Assembly (NCBI RefSeq): GCF_004217115.1
Contig: NZ_SHKN01000001.1
Coordinates: forward strand, 1,739,781 to 1,803,780
Origin: Ancylomarina subtilis
GTDB taxonomy: Bacteria > Bacteroidota > Bacteroidia > Bacteroidales > Marinifilaceae
DNA: 64,000 nucleotides
Direction: 5' to 3'
The notes under the pieces are model-generated. The model was given only the letters and a program-made list of their open reading frames with translations, had not been told where the DNA came from and made no database searches. Below, piece after piece: positions 17,174 to 25,574 of this stretch; position 1 is the stretch's first letter; each line of letters starts with the position of its first letter. Position numbers and translations under genes: made by a program.

Positions 17174-17561
17174 TGTTTCAAACTTAAGCATACAAGATAT
17201 CAACAAGTTGCAATCATCCCATTAAGGATATGCCCTGATACTCGTATTACAATTAATAAAATGTGATTATAATTATCGACCGATAGGATGTAGTCGAATT
17301 TAATTCCAAGAATTAGAATATAGAGATAGATGCAGGATCAACAAATCCAACATTCGTAGAGACCTTTATAGGAAGGTTTTTGTATTACGGTTTTAGCCAT
17401 TTTGCTTACAGACTTTTTAGTAACTCTGTAAAGTTATGACTTTTTTTGAATTGAAAAACTGATTTTCAGCAGCCTTCGTAAGTCAGACTGTTTCTAATTA
17501 ATAGGATCTAAAATAAACTGTAAGTCCTTATTCCTTTTTAAACTTAAAGTCATTTCAAAAC
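17174..17561. other. Intergenic region without a gene
   Basis: Nearly 390 AT-rich bases separate the activase start from the end of the ElaA-like gene. It must contain the activase-hypD promoter on the minus strand, but I could not find an exact TAnnTTTG there. A weak ACCTT/AAGGT hairpin followed by five T lies around 17370-17390 on the plus strand. Nothing else is recognisable. Confidence 0.35.
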
Positions 17562-18029
17562 CTAAGTCTTTATCATTCCAATATGTGGGATGCCATCTTC
17601 AAGATATTCCTCGCCTTTTTGGACAAAACCATGACTTTCGTAGAACTTCTTCAGATATTTCTGAGCAGATATTTTAATTCGATCTTCTCTGTAATGTGCT
17701 TTTATGGCTTTAATACACTCAGTCATCAGAGCATGACCATAATTATATCGCCTTTCATCTTCTGCAACAATCACACGTCCAATGCTGCAGGTATCAAAAT
17801 AATCGCCCTTATCAAACAAACGAGCATACGCACAAATCTTCTTGCCCTTAAAGCCTAATACATGCAAGGCTTTTCTGTCTTTTCCATCCTGATCGAGGTA
17901 AACACAATCCTGCTCTACAACAAAAATTTGCGATCGTAACTGCAATAGATCATACAATTCATCAAGGGTGAATTCTTTAAACTCTATAACTCGCCAATCC
18001 AGAGCTGAGGTTTCTATATTTGCTTTCAT
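17562..18029 (-). CDS. elaA: ElaA-family GNAT N-acetyltransferase
   Basis: The protein is 155 residues from ATG 18027-18029; the longer frame opens with GTG and adds a poor N-terminus. Family signatures are LYDLLQLRSQIFVVEQDCVY near the start and the acetyl-CoA pyrophosphate loop region IGRVIVAEDERRYNYGHALM, followed by HGFVQKGEEYLEDGIPHIGM, which is typical of ElaA. The substrate is not established for the family. It lies 75 bases downstream of the MFS gene on the same strand and may be co-transcribed with it. Confidence 0.88.
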   Translation of the reverse strand: MKANIETSALDWRVIEFKEFTLDELYDLLQLRSQIFVVEQDCVYLDQDGKDRKALHVLGFKGKKICAYARLFDKGDYFDTCSIGRVIVAEDERRYNYGHALMTECIKAIKAHYREDRIKISAQKYLKKFYESHGFVQKGEEYLEDGIPHIGMIKT

Positions 18030-18104
18030 CATCATATAAAACGACACAAAGACCACGAATTCGTAAACCCGTGGTCTGACATTTATTAATAAATGTGATA
18101 TTTT

Positions 18105-19463
18105 CTATTTTGCATTAGAAGGCAATTCAAGCCCATAGCCTGAAATCTTATCTTCACGCTTGAGCAAAATTGCAAAAAACAGTCCCAGAATCCCCAAAGC
18201 TGCAAACATGATTAGGGTATACGTATAATCCAAACTCTTAACCCCTTCGGCATTTGTCTTATCCAATACCACTCCAGCTAAAATAGGGAAAATCCATAAG
18301 CCGATATTCTGAATCGAAAACATGAAACCATAGGCCGAACCAATCCGTTTTTCATCAACAATTTTAGCCACAGATGGCCACATTGAAGCAGGTACCAATG
18401 AAAATGCAATGCCCAAAATAACCATTAAAACATAAGGATTGATTGTAGTAAACGCGAAGCAGGTATGTACCAAAACCAGTATTAATGATCCATAAATCAT
18501 CAAACTGGCTGCACGCCCATATTTATCAACAACAAAACCAAAAAGAGGGGTGAAAAACATAGTCCCAATCGGCAACATAGATGAAATAAAACCCGACTCT
18601 TTCACACTTAAACCAAACTTATTTAAAAAGAAATCGGCAGAAAAAGATAAAAAAGGAAAGACCGCTGAATAGAATGTCAAACACAACAATGTCACATACA
18701 TAAACGAAGGATTCATAATCAGTTTCTTCAAATCAGATAGTCTAAATGGATCACTTTTTGCAACTCCACCATCTTGTTGACTTTGTCTATCCAATTTTAA
18801 ATCCAACATCATGTAAATCATGAAAACAAGTAGCGATGCTGTTACAAAGAAAGCTGCAAACCAGATGGCTGTTGTCCATCCTGCCGGAGATTCAATCAAG
18901 ATTGGAGACAAATTAAAAGCCAGGAAAGAACCTGTTCGTGCCAAGCCTAGTTTCACTCCAAAAGCCAAAGCCAACTCTTTCCCCTTAAACCATTTCACAA
19001 TAATTTTGGATATAACCACAATACTGGTCTCAGCACCCAATCCAAAAAGGAAACGCCCTAGAAGCATCATCTTCAATTCCGGAGAATAGGATGGCATAAA
19101 CGAAGACATAAATCCGTATCCCCAGCCCCCGTTGGTATAAATATCGCTGGCACCATAGGCCGTAATTAAAGCACCAAAAGCCATGAATGATACGAACATG
19201 AAACCTGTTCTCCGAATTCCCAATTTATCAAGAATAACACCACCCAATACGGCCATTAATAAAAACACATTGGGAATAGAATAAACGGAAACAAAAAGTC
19301 CAAAATCAGTTGATGAAAAACCAAATTCTTCGGTAAGTTTTGATTTTAAAGGTGATAACGCATCATAAAAATAATAGTTGGCTGCCAACACAAAACCTAC
19401 CATAAGTAGCATTCCCCAACGAATCCATGCATTATCACGAAGTGTCATTTTCAAATTTCCCAT
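18105..19463 (-). CDS. Major facilitator superfamily transporter (MFSD1-like)
   Basis: The 452-residue inner-membrane protein has about twelve hydrophobic helices and the MFS loop signature GGVILDKLGIRRTG after helix 2, repeated as GFVVDKYGRAAS in the second half. The long loop after helix 3 (YTNGGWGYGFM) and the general pattern resemble MFSD1-type carriers, a group with dipeptide-transporting members. This comparison is from memory and the substrate is inferred. It sits close to a dipeptidyl peptidase and a hydroxyproline dehydratase, which would suit peptide uptake. The 230 bases upstream are shared with the divergent nfeD gene. Confidence 0.8.
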   Translation of the reverse strand: MGNLKMTLRDNAWIRWGMLLMVGFVLAANYYFYDALSPLKSKLTEEFGFSSTDFGLFVSVYSIPNVFLLMAVLGGVILDKLGIRRTGFMFVSFMAFGALITAYGASDIYTNGGWGYGFMSSFMPSYSPELKMMLLGRFLFGLGAETSIVVISKIIVKWFKGKELALAFGVKLGLARTGSFLAFNLSPILIESPAGWTTAIWFAAFFVTASLLVFMIYMMLDLKLDRQSQQDGGVAKSDPFRLSDLKKLIMNPSFMYVTLLCLTFYSAVFPFLSFSADFFLNKFGLSVKESGFISSMLPIGTMFFTPLFGFVVDKYGRAASLMIYGSLILVLVHTCFAFTTINPYVLMVILGIAFSLVPASMWPSVAKIVDEKRIGSAYGFMFSIQNIGLWIFPILAGVVLDKTNAEGVKSLDYTYTLIMFAALGILGLFFAILLKREDKISGYGLELPSNAK

Positions 19464-19695
19464 ATCTGTTTTAACTAAATGTTTGTTGTCTTTTATAATT
19501 AGGTTGAATTTTTATCAGCTTCGAAAATACAAATTAAATTGAGACTTATACTTTAAAATACATGTATCCTAATCTTATATTATTCTTTCTATACAGAAAA
19601 TTATGACTAAGTTTTTTTGTAATTAAATCGATGAATTAAGCGCAATGATTATCTTTAATAAATATTACATCATCAGAACTCAATTCTTTTTAGAT

Positions 19696-21111
19696 ATGAA
19701 GGCGCGCACACTCCATTTTTTACTCCTGCTTATTATTCCTTTGATTTCATTTTCTCAAAAAGCAAATGATAGTTTAGAGGTTAACAAAGTCAAAGTGTAT
19801 CAATTCGATATTAAACAGGAAATTGGACCTCCGGTTTGGCGACAAACCAAAGATGCCTTTAATGAGGCTAAAGACTGGAACGCGAATATCTTCCTCATTC
19901 ATATGAATACCTACGGAGGTATGGTGGTTCATGCCGATTCAATCCGCACCGCAATTCTCAACAGTAGGATCCCTGTTTATGTCTTTATCGATAATAATGC
20001 AGCCTCTGCAGGAGCTCTTATTTCTATCGCCTGCGATAGTATTTATATGCGTACGGGGGCTAATATAGGTGCTGCAACTGTAGTCAATCAAACAGGACAA
20101 GCCATGCCTGACAAATATCAATCCTATATGCGATCGACCATGCGAGCCACGGCTGAATCTCACGGAAAAGATACCCTGATTCAGAATGGCGATACCCTTA
20201 TTAAATGGAAAAGAGATCCATTGATAGCTGAGGCAATGGTTGACCCACGCACCTATATCGAAAATGTGATTGACACGGGTAAAGTCCTGACGTTTACACC
20301 AAACGAAGCCATTAAGAATGGCTACTGCGAAGGCATCGCTAATTCGATTGAAGAAGTATTGGAACAAGTGAATGTTAAAGAATATGTCATTAAAAAATAC
20401 GAACCTTCAGGCATAGAAAAATTAATTGACTTTATGCTCAACCCGATGCTTCAGGGTATTTTCATTATGCTTATCGTTGGAGGTATCTATTTTGAATTGC
20501 AATCGCCTGGAGTTGGTTTTCCTTTGATAGTCGCAATCATTGGTGCTTTTCTGTATTTCTCACCACTCTATCTTGATGGCCTGGCAGCCAATTGGGAGAT
20601 TATTCTTTTTGTTATAGGCGTTGTCTTACTTGGAGTTGAAATATTCGTCATCCCCGGGTTTGGAGTTGCCGGCGTATCAGGTATCGTACTCATTATCGCA
20701 GGTCTAAGTCTAAGTCTGATTGATAATGTCAATTTTGAGTTTGAACCCCGACACATTAAATCCCTTTTAGGAGCCATTCTGCTAGTCACATTTTCCATGT
20801 TAGCATCTATCATCATCTCCATCAATTTAAGTAAAAGACTTTTTGCCGGAAATGGTTTCCTTGGCAAATTGGCTCTAAATACAGAAGGAAAAATCGAGGA
20901 AGGTTTTATCGGAGTTGATATGAGTCCTAGAGCATTGATTGGCAGACAAGGTATTTCATCAACGGATCTTCGTCCTTCGGGTAAAGTAATCATCGATGAT
21001 GAAGTTTACGATGCCAAATCAGAGGATGGTTTTATCAATAAGAACACAGAGGTTAAAGTCGTCAGATACGAAACAGGACAAGTGTATGTAATCAAAAGTG
21101 AAAATGGATAG
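19696..21111 (+). CDS. NfeD-type membrane-bound ClpP-class serine protease
   Basis: The protein is 471 residues from ATG 19696, which opens a signal peptide (MKARTLHFLLLLIIPLISFSQ). A longer frame from 19645 adds 17 non-signal residues and is less likely. The periplasmic ClpP/crotonase-fold domain spans roughly 30-230, with the nucleophile in NNAASAGALIS and a candidate lysine in PDKYQSYMRS. Four or five membrane helices follow (about 245-390), then a C-terminal OB-fold NfeD domain (LIGRQGISSTDLRPSGKVIIDDEVYDAK). Relatives cleave stomatin-like proteins and assist membrane quality control. There is no flotillin or stomatin partner gene beside it, unlike many nfeD loci. Confidence 0.9.
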   Translation: MKARTLHFLLLLIIPLISFSQKANDSLEVNKVKVYQFDIKQEIGPPVWRQTKDAFNEAKDWNANIFLIHMNTYGGMVVHADSIRTAILNSRIPVYVFIDNNAASAGALISIACDSIYMRTGANIGAATVVNQTGQAMPDKYQSYMRSTMRATAESHGKDTLIQNGDTLIKWKRDPLIAEAMVDPRTYIENVIDTGKVLTFTPNEAIKNGYCEGIANSIEEVLEQVNVKEYVIKKYEPSGIEKLIDFMLNPMLQGIFIMLIVGGIYFELQSPGVGFPLIVAIIGAFLYFSPLYLDGLAANWEIILFVIGVVLLGVEIFVIPGFGVAGVSGIVLIIAGLSLSLIDNVNFEFEPRHIKSLLGAILLVTFSMLASIIISINLSKRLFAGNGFLGKLALNTEGKIEEGFIGVDMSPRALIGRQGISSTDLRPSGKVIIDDEVYDAKSEDGFINKNTEVKVVRYETGQVYVIKSENG

Positions 21112-21221
21112 ATCTGTTAATTCGCAAAACTTCTATGTTTTTTTCATTGAACTTTGAACATCAACCTTTCGACTTGACACTTTAGCCTTAAAGCCTATCT
21201 TTACACTCAAAATAAGGGTCT

Positions 21222-21932
21222 ATGAGTTTCATTGAACATATAATAAATGAACAGAGCATTACCACAGAAACAATAGCCTTCAGAATGCTATTGAGCCTGC
21301 TTGTTGGCGCTGTAGTGGGATTCGAGCGGGAATATCACAAACAACCCGCAGGACTTCGAACCCATATACTCATTAGTATGGGGGCTACTCTTATCATGTT
21401 GCTCTCTATTTATATTCCTCAAACATTTAGCCAGTATAAGCCAGCAGATCCTGCTCGATTAGCAGCTCAAGTTGTATCGGGTATTGGTTTCTTAGGTGCA
21501 GGAGCCATCATGAAATTTGGCTTTAACGTAAAAGGATTAACCACTGCGGCATCCATTTGGGTAATCGCGGCAATTGGTTTAGCTGTTGGTGCCGGTATGT
21601 ATTGGGCCACGGCTATTGCAACACTCATTTTGTTGTTTGCACTGATTTTCCTCGATATTATTGAAAAATGGATCTTTCCTGCAAAATTCATCAAATATTT
21701 AAGAATATATTCTTCAGCAGGTTATGATTTGCAAACTGACCCCATCTCAGATTTATTAAAAAAACATAAGGTAAACATTCGCACGGTAGACATTGAACAA
21801 ACCTTTGATGATAAACGGACTAGTCTTTATTTTGTTATTCAGATTAACGAGAATGTAAAAATCAACACCCTATCTAAAGAAATCGGTCAGATCGAAGGCG
21901 TACAAAGAGTTAAACTACAGCAAATTATCTAA
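21222..21932 (+). CDS. MgtC/SapB family membrane protein
   Basis: The 236-residue protein shows the MgtC signature: GAVVGFEREYHKQPAGLRTHILISMGATL in the first half and QVVSGIGFLGAGAIMKFGFNVKGLTTAASIWVIAAIGLAVGAG in the middle, in four to five membrane helices. Residues 160-236 form a cytoplasmic ACT-like domain. MgtC proteins inhibit F-type ATP synthase or aid growth at low magnesium in pathogens; in environmental bacteria the role is open. It follows nfeD by 110 bases on the same strand. Confidence 0.92.
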   Translation: MSFIEHIINEQSITTETIAFRMLLSLLVGAVVGFEREYHKQPAGLRTHILISMGATLIMLLSIYIPQTFSQYKPADPARLAAQVVSGIGFLGAGAIMKFGFNVKGLTTAASIWVIAAIGLAVGAGMYWATAIATLILLFALIFLDIIEKWIFPAKFIKYLRIYSSAGYDLQTDPISDLLKKHKVNIRTVDIEQTFDDKRTSLYFVIQINENVKINTLSKEIGQIEGVQRVKLQQII

Positions 21933-21969
21933 TCCTATTCCAACAACACATTACATTTACAAAAAATAT

Positions 21970-22842
21970 ATGAACCTAATTAATAATGGGAAACTCGATT
22001 TTTCCCAATTGGAAAGTATCACCAAAAAACCCAAGCTTTTCACTAGAGACAAGGTCAACTTTTGGCAAGATCCTTACATCTCCGAACATATTTTATACGC
22101 ACATTTAGACGATGACAGTGATGAAGGTTCACGGAAATACGAGACAATTATCAAGTCTGTTTTGTGGCTTTCCGAATATATGGATCTGCCCAAAGGTGCA
22201 CGTCTACTCGATTTGGGTTGTGGTCCGGGTTTGTATAGCGAACATTTCCATGGACAAGGTTTTAAGGTTACAGGGATCGACTTCTCGCAAAACTCTATCG
22301 ACTATGCAAAGGAAGAGGCCAAAGCTTCACAATACGATATTGAATACCTCTGCCAAAATTATTTGGAGATTGATTACAGCAACGAATTTGATGTAATTAC
22401 GCTCATTTATGGTGATTTATGTGTCCTTTCGCATCAGGAAAGAGATTTGCTTCTAACAAAAGTCCGGAAGGCACTCAAACCTGGCGGCTACTTAATATTC
22501 GATTTATTTACCAAACAATATTTCAACAAAGGACACGAAAACCAATCCTGGTATTTAAGCCGGGAAGAAGGTTTTTGGAAAGAGGACGAACATCTGCTCC
22601 TGCACGAACATTTCAAATACAAAAAAGAAAAAGTGCGCTTAGAGAAATACACCCTCATCATGAGCGACGGCGAAATGCAGAGCTACCACATTTGGAAACA
22701 TTACTTCTCTCTCAAACGTGCCAAAGAAATGCTCCATGAGCATCAATTTATACTCAGGGACTTTTGGAGTGACCTCTGTGGCACCCCCTATAAAATTGAG
22801 AGTTCCTGGATAGGAATGATTGCTCAAAAGCCATTAAAATAA
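21970..22842 (+). CDS. Class I SAM-dependent methyltransferase
   Basis: The 290-residue protein has a Rossmann methyltransferase core: motif I LLDLGCGPGLYSEHF (about 78-92), the acidic end of strand 2 in VTGIDFSQNSIDYAKEEA, motif II FDVITLIYGDLCVLS and GGYLIFDLFT after it. The C-terminal half (about 190-290) has LLLHEHFKYKKEKVRLEKYTLIMSDG and a mostly beta structure seen in small-molecule methyltransferases. The substrate is unknown. It follows mgtC by 37 bases and ends in a 9-base tail-to-tail overlap with the reductase gene on the other strand. Confidence 0.85.
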   Translation: MNLINNGKLDFSQLESITKKPKLFTRDKVNFWQDPYISEHILYAHLDDDSDEGSRKYETIIKSVLWLSEYMDLPKGARLLDLGCGPGLYSEHFHGQGFKVTGIDFSQNSIDYAKEEAKASQYDIEYLCQNYLEIDYSNEFDVITLIYGDLCVLSHQERDLLLTKVRKALKPGGYLIFDLFTKQYFNKGHENQSWYLSREEGFWKEDEHLLLHEHFKYKKEKVRLEKYTLIMSDGEMQSYHIWKHYFSLKRAKEMLHEHQFILRDFWSDLCGTPYKIESSWIGMIAQKPLK

Positions 22843-23628
22843 TGATAATGCTTTCATCAAATCAGGATGAATAAATTCATAATTCAATCTTCTTTTAAGC
22901 TTTTCATTTGTGATCAGTTTAAAAGAAGATGAACGTCCCTCCTCTTCGTCGAAAATAGGTAGTGGTACACCAATCAGCTCAGCAGCTTTGGTATAAAATT
23001 CTCTTTTTGAAGGATGTGTGTCTGCTGTACAATTGAAGCATTCTTCCCACACATCTTGCTGAATGATTTCATTGATGATCTTTATACAATCGTCCCGATG
23101 GATTAAGTTAACAGGAGCGTCACCGCCTTTTACCATTCTACCAGATAAGAAACGCCCGGGTTTTCTGTTCCCTCCAAAGAGCCCCGAGAATCTTAGAATA
23201 GCGGTCTGATAATTCAGATTGTCTTTCATTATTTCCTCAATAGAAACCCAAACCGATTCACTCAATTCTGAGTTTTCATCAACTGGTTTTTCTGAATTTC
23301 GATAAACACCTGTTGAACTAATCAAGATTAACTTCTTAACAGGAGATTGCTCCAATACAGGTAGAAATTGCTTATAGAGATCAAGATCCTTTATCGTCAA
23401 ATTTAAAACCAAAATTTCAGAATTCAGAAAGCTTTTCATAGCATCATTCAAATTCTCAAACCTCAATTGGTAAGCATCGATTCCTTGCTCTGACAAACGC
23501 TCTTTTTTATCAGGACTTGTAGTCGCTCCTTTTACTATAAAACCTTTATCCAGCAGATCAATAGCCAAAGATTCCCCTAACCAACCACAAGAAAGAATAC
23601 TGATAGATTTCGAATTGGATATCTGCAT
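22834..23628 (-). CDS. YeeZ-like NAD(P)-binding epimerase/reductase (atypical SDR)
   Basis: The 264-residue protein has a variant nucleotide-binding turn near the N-terminus (ILSCGWLGESLAIDLLDKG), LILISSTGVYRNSEKPVDENS in the position of the SDR active-site strand, and ILRFSGLFGGNRKPG plus NLIHRDDCI later. These are hallmarks of the YeeZ/atypical SDR5 group. The usual YxxxK pair is not obvious, so catalysis may differ or be lost. It stands alone on the minus strand and overlaps the 3' end of the methyltransferase gene by 9 bases. Confidence 0.8.
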   Translation of the reverse strand: MQISNSKSISILSCGWLGESLAIDLLDKGFIVKGATTSPDKKERLSEQGIDAYQLRFENLNDAMKSFLNSEILVLNLTIKDLDLYKQFLPVLEQSPVKKLILISSTGVYRNSEKPVDENSELSESVWVSIEEIMKDNLNYQTAILRFSGLFGGNRKPGRFLSGRMVKGGDAPVNLIHRDDCIKIINEIIQQDVWEECFNCTADTHPSKREFYTKAAELIGVPLPIFDEEEGRSSSFKLITNEKLKRRLNYEFIHPDLMKALSLF

Positions 23629-23748
23629 GAGTCGATGATTAAAATATAAGTGATAATATGTTTCTCTTTAAGAACAAAGATTTACAAAATTTCTGAATTT
23701 CCACCTTTATAAAGGGAACAAGTTTTTGAATTAAGAACTATCAGAAAT

Positions 23749-24426
23749 TTACATAGATAATACTTTAACCAGCGACTCCTCAAGTAAACCGAGTTGCTCT
23801 AACATCTCAGGTTGATCAATAAGAGCATTTTTAATAGTCTTTTTATAATCACGGACCCATTCAATTAATAAATCTAATATTTCATCTCTTATCTGAATGG
23901 CATGTTGAGCTTCAGTTCGCCCCTCTTCATTCAATTGAAAATAACTTTGAACATTTAAAATTGAGTTTTTAACTGCTACTACTTTCTCTGAATCTTGTCC
24001 ATAAGCTTCCATTTTAGCTTTAAAATCAGGCTTGCTGATTAAACGGTTGCAAAAATCCAAAGCTTGAGAACACCAACCGCTGTAACTTATCTTGCGATTC
24101 TGATTAAGACCTAATGCTTGTTGTGCATTCGCATCATCTTTGAAAGCAACTTTCGAAATTAGGAGCAAATCCATGTAATTCTCATGTGCAATCTCCAATT
24201 TGCGTTGAAAATCGTACTCTGTTTGATGGTAATCATCGTACTCTGTTTGCGGAGTATTGTATAGTTCTTCCAACATTGAGATTAAAGATTCAACTTCAAC
24301 AAATTTAAGTTCGTCATAACCAAATAAACCTACAGCCTGTTTTATGGTGGTATCGCTAATACTTTTATTTAATAGAAATTTTGTGTCAACTAGAAAATCC
24401 GCAATTGCTTCATTTAGTTTAATCAT
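23749..24426 (-). CDS. Uncharacterised helical protein
   Basis: I do not recognise this 225-residue protein. It has no signal peptide, membrane segment or catalytic motif and is predicted almost entirely helical. Two tyrosine-rich repeats (YDDYHQTEYD) sit near residues 62-72, and KISYSGWCSQALDFCNRLI lies near 130. It reads like an internal-repeat helical bundle similar in feel to proteins of the DUF6261 kind, but I cannot assert that family. It lies downstream of the ThiF-type gene on the same strand, with 338 bases between them holding a predicted LuxR-type operator, promoter and hairpin. It could therefore belong to the same circuit by read-through. Confidence 0.55.
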   Translation of the reverse strand: MIKLNEAIADFLVDTKFLLNKSISDTTIKQAVGLFGYDELKFVEVESLISMLEELYNTPQTEYDDYHQTEYDFQRKLEIAHENYMDLLLISKVAFKDDANAQQALGLNQNRKISYSGWCSQALDFCNRLISKPDFKAKMEAYGQDSEKVVAVKNSILNVQSYFQLNEEGRTEAQHAIQIRDEILDLLIEWVRDYKKTIKNALIDQPEMLEQLGLLEESLVKVLSM

Positions 24427-24550
24427 ATTTGGGATAATTTAAAGAGTACTACTAGTTTGTCTTTTAGGATAATCCTATTCCCGATGAAATCATTATTTTC
24501 TCTTGGAGAAAATCGCTCCATTTAACGAATGAATAGTTTCACTTTAAAAG

Positions 24551-24580
24551 AGAAGACCATTCCTTTCGAAACAGTCTTCT
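24551..24580 (-). terminator. Hairpin, weak terminator of a short transcript
   Basis: The stem AGAAGAC/GTCTTCT (24551-24557 with 24574-24580) encloses a loop containing the palindrome TTTCGAAA. On the minus strand it is followed by CTTTT. It is about 165 bases downstream of the predicted start set by the promoter at 24714-24744, so it may end a short RNA or let part of the transcription continue into the gene at 24426. Confidence as a terminator is modest because the U-run is short. Confidence 0.4.
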
Positions 24581-24612
24581 ATTTAGACAACATCGTCAAT
24601 CTAAAATTCTTC

Positions 24613-24663
24613 TCACTCATCTCTCATATACTTTAGAACGATTTCACTTACAACTACATACAT
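24613..24663 (-). CDS. Candidate 16-residue peptide ORF behind the operator-controlled promoter
   Basis: The ORF runs from ATG 24661-24663 to TGA 24613-24615 and would encode MYVVVSEIVLKYMRDE. It is the first ATG after the predicted transcription start (about 24707). A second tiny ORF (24579-24620, MSEKNFRLTMLSK) overlaps its end. There is no Shine-Dalgarno. In AT-rich DNA such ORFs arise by chance, so only position supports it: a LuxR-type site and promoter in front and a hairpin behind, next to a ThiF-type enzyme. The transcript could equally be a noncoding RNA. Confidence 0.25.
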   Translation of the reverse strand: MYVVVSEIVLKYMRDE

Positions 24664-24713
24664 AAAACCAATTGATGAATATATCGATTTATTTTGAGTG
24701 ACTTTGTTATACC

Positions 24714-24764
24714 CAAAAGTAATTTTGATTCTAATAGAGAACAACTACCCTAAAGTGTAGTTTT
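24714..24764 (-). promoter_or_regulatory. Site 1: 20-bp dyad operator with -33/-7 promoter after thiF
   Basis: On the minus strand a 20-base inverted repeat AACTAC-N8-GTAGTT (24743-24762) is followed by TTG (24742-24744, -33), a 20-base spacer, then TACTTTTG (24714-24721), an exact TAnnTTTG -7 match. The operator overlaps or abuts -33, where LuxR-type activators bind. Its 25-base core (24740-24764) is 22/25 identical to site 2 before the acyltransferase-like gene. It starts just past the thiF stop codon and points away from it, toward 24426. Confidence 0.55.
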
Positions 24765-25499
24765 CTAATTGACTGATGCGAGATAAAATTCGGGAAATAC
24801 TTTGGTTTCTTTATGGTTTGCTATTTTATACAGCAAATTTGTACACACACCAGCAGTAATCCATGAAGCAGGTGCTAATTGAGGGGGTGAATCATCGCAT
24901 TTTTCCTTTACATAGGCTTCTAACACATTTTCTAACCACCTTAAATCTACATCAGGTTGACTGTTTTGAATAATGTGCTCAACAATGGCGACTTCAGCTT
25001 GCTCATCATGCCGAATAATATCTTTTAAGCTTTCACTTGACTGGTTAATAACAAAAACACATCCGGCCCAACCAAAGTTATAAGGATGTAGCACAGGAAT
25101 ATTATTTTTTAAGCAAATTTCGTCAAAAACAAATGGAGCAGTTGAAGTAAAATCAATTGTATTAATAGCAATATCAATACCATCAATATAATCAGCGCAA
25201 TTGTTCTCCGATAAAAATACATTATGATACTTAATAACTGCCCTGGGATTAATCGTTTTAAGTCGATAGTATAAACTTTCAACTTTAGACTTTTCTATAT
25301 CATACTCTGTATAGTTCTGACGATTCAGATTAGAATGCTCTACATTATCCATATCGCAAATGGTAATATTTTCAAACCCCAATCGTAAAGCGCACTCTGC
25401 AATATTACTTCCTAAACCAGCCCCTGCAATTAAAATTTTGGTATGCTTAATTATTTCTTGTTCTTCCGATGAAATATAGATTCGATTTCTTTGATACAT
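24765..25499 (-). CDS. ThiF/MoeB-type (E1-like) adenylyltransferase
   Basis: The 244-residue protein has the E1 superfamily core. The ATP-binding glycine loop is IAGAGLGSN (24-32). DMDNVEHSNLNRQ (49-61) holds the acidic residue and arginine finger. K72 lies in the following helix, and INTIDFTS (D116) replaces the usual DCTDN. A C-terminal helix SPPQLAPASWITAGVCTNLLYKI matches the family. Zinc-binding CxxC pairs of MoeB/ThiF and an obvious thioester cysteine motif are absent, so it may only adenylate a carboxyl end. No ubiquitin-like partner gene is visible. It follows the acyltransferase-like gene by 75 bases, so the two form an operon. The target is unknown. Confidence 0.82.
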   Translation of the reverse strand: MYQRNRIYISSEEQEIIKHTKILIAGAGLGSNIAECALRLGFENITICDMDNVEHSNLNRQNYTEYDIEKSKVESLYYRLKTINPRAVIKYHNVFLSENNCADYIDGIDIAINTIDFTSTAPFVFDEICLKNNIPVLHPYNFGWAGCVFVINQSSESLKDIIRHDEQAEVAIVEHIIQNSQPDVDLRWLENVLEAYVKEKCDDSPPQLAPASWITAGVCTNLLYKIANHKETKVFPEFYLASVN

Positions 25500-25574
25500 A
25501 GTCGTAAAATATTAAAGTCAAGGTGAAAAGGTAAAGTCATAAGACTTACTCCTTAACCTGTTTTTATATATTGA

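Noticed and set aside
24579-25499. Microcin C7-like (MccB) peptide nucleotide system
   Set aside because: The ThiF-type fold fits, but no short peptide ending in Asn, exporter or immunity gene is present; only a general ThiF call is supported.
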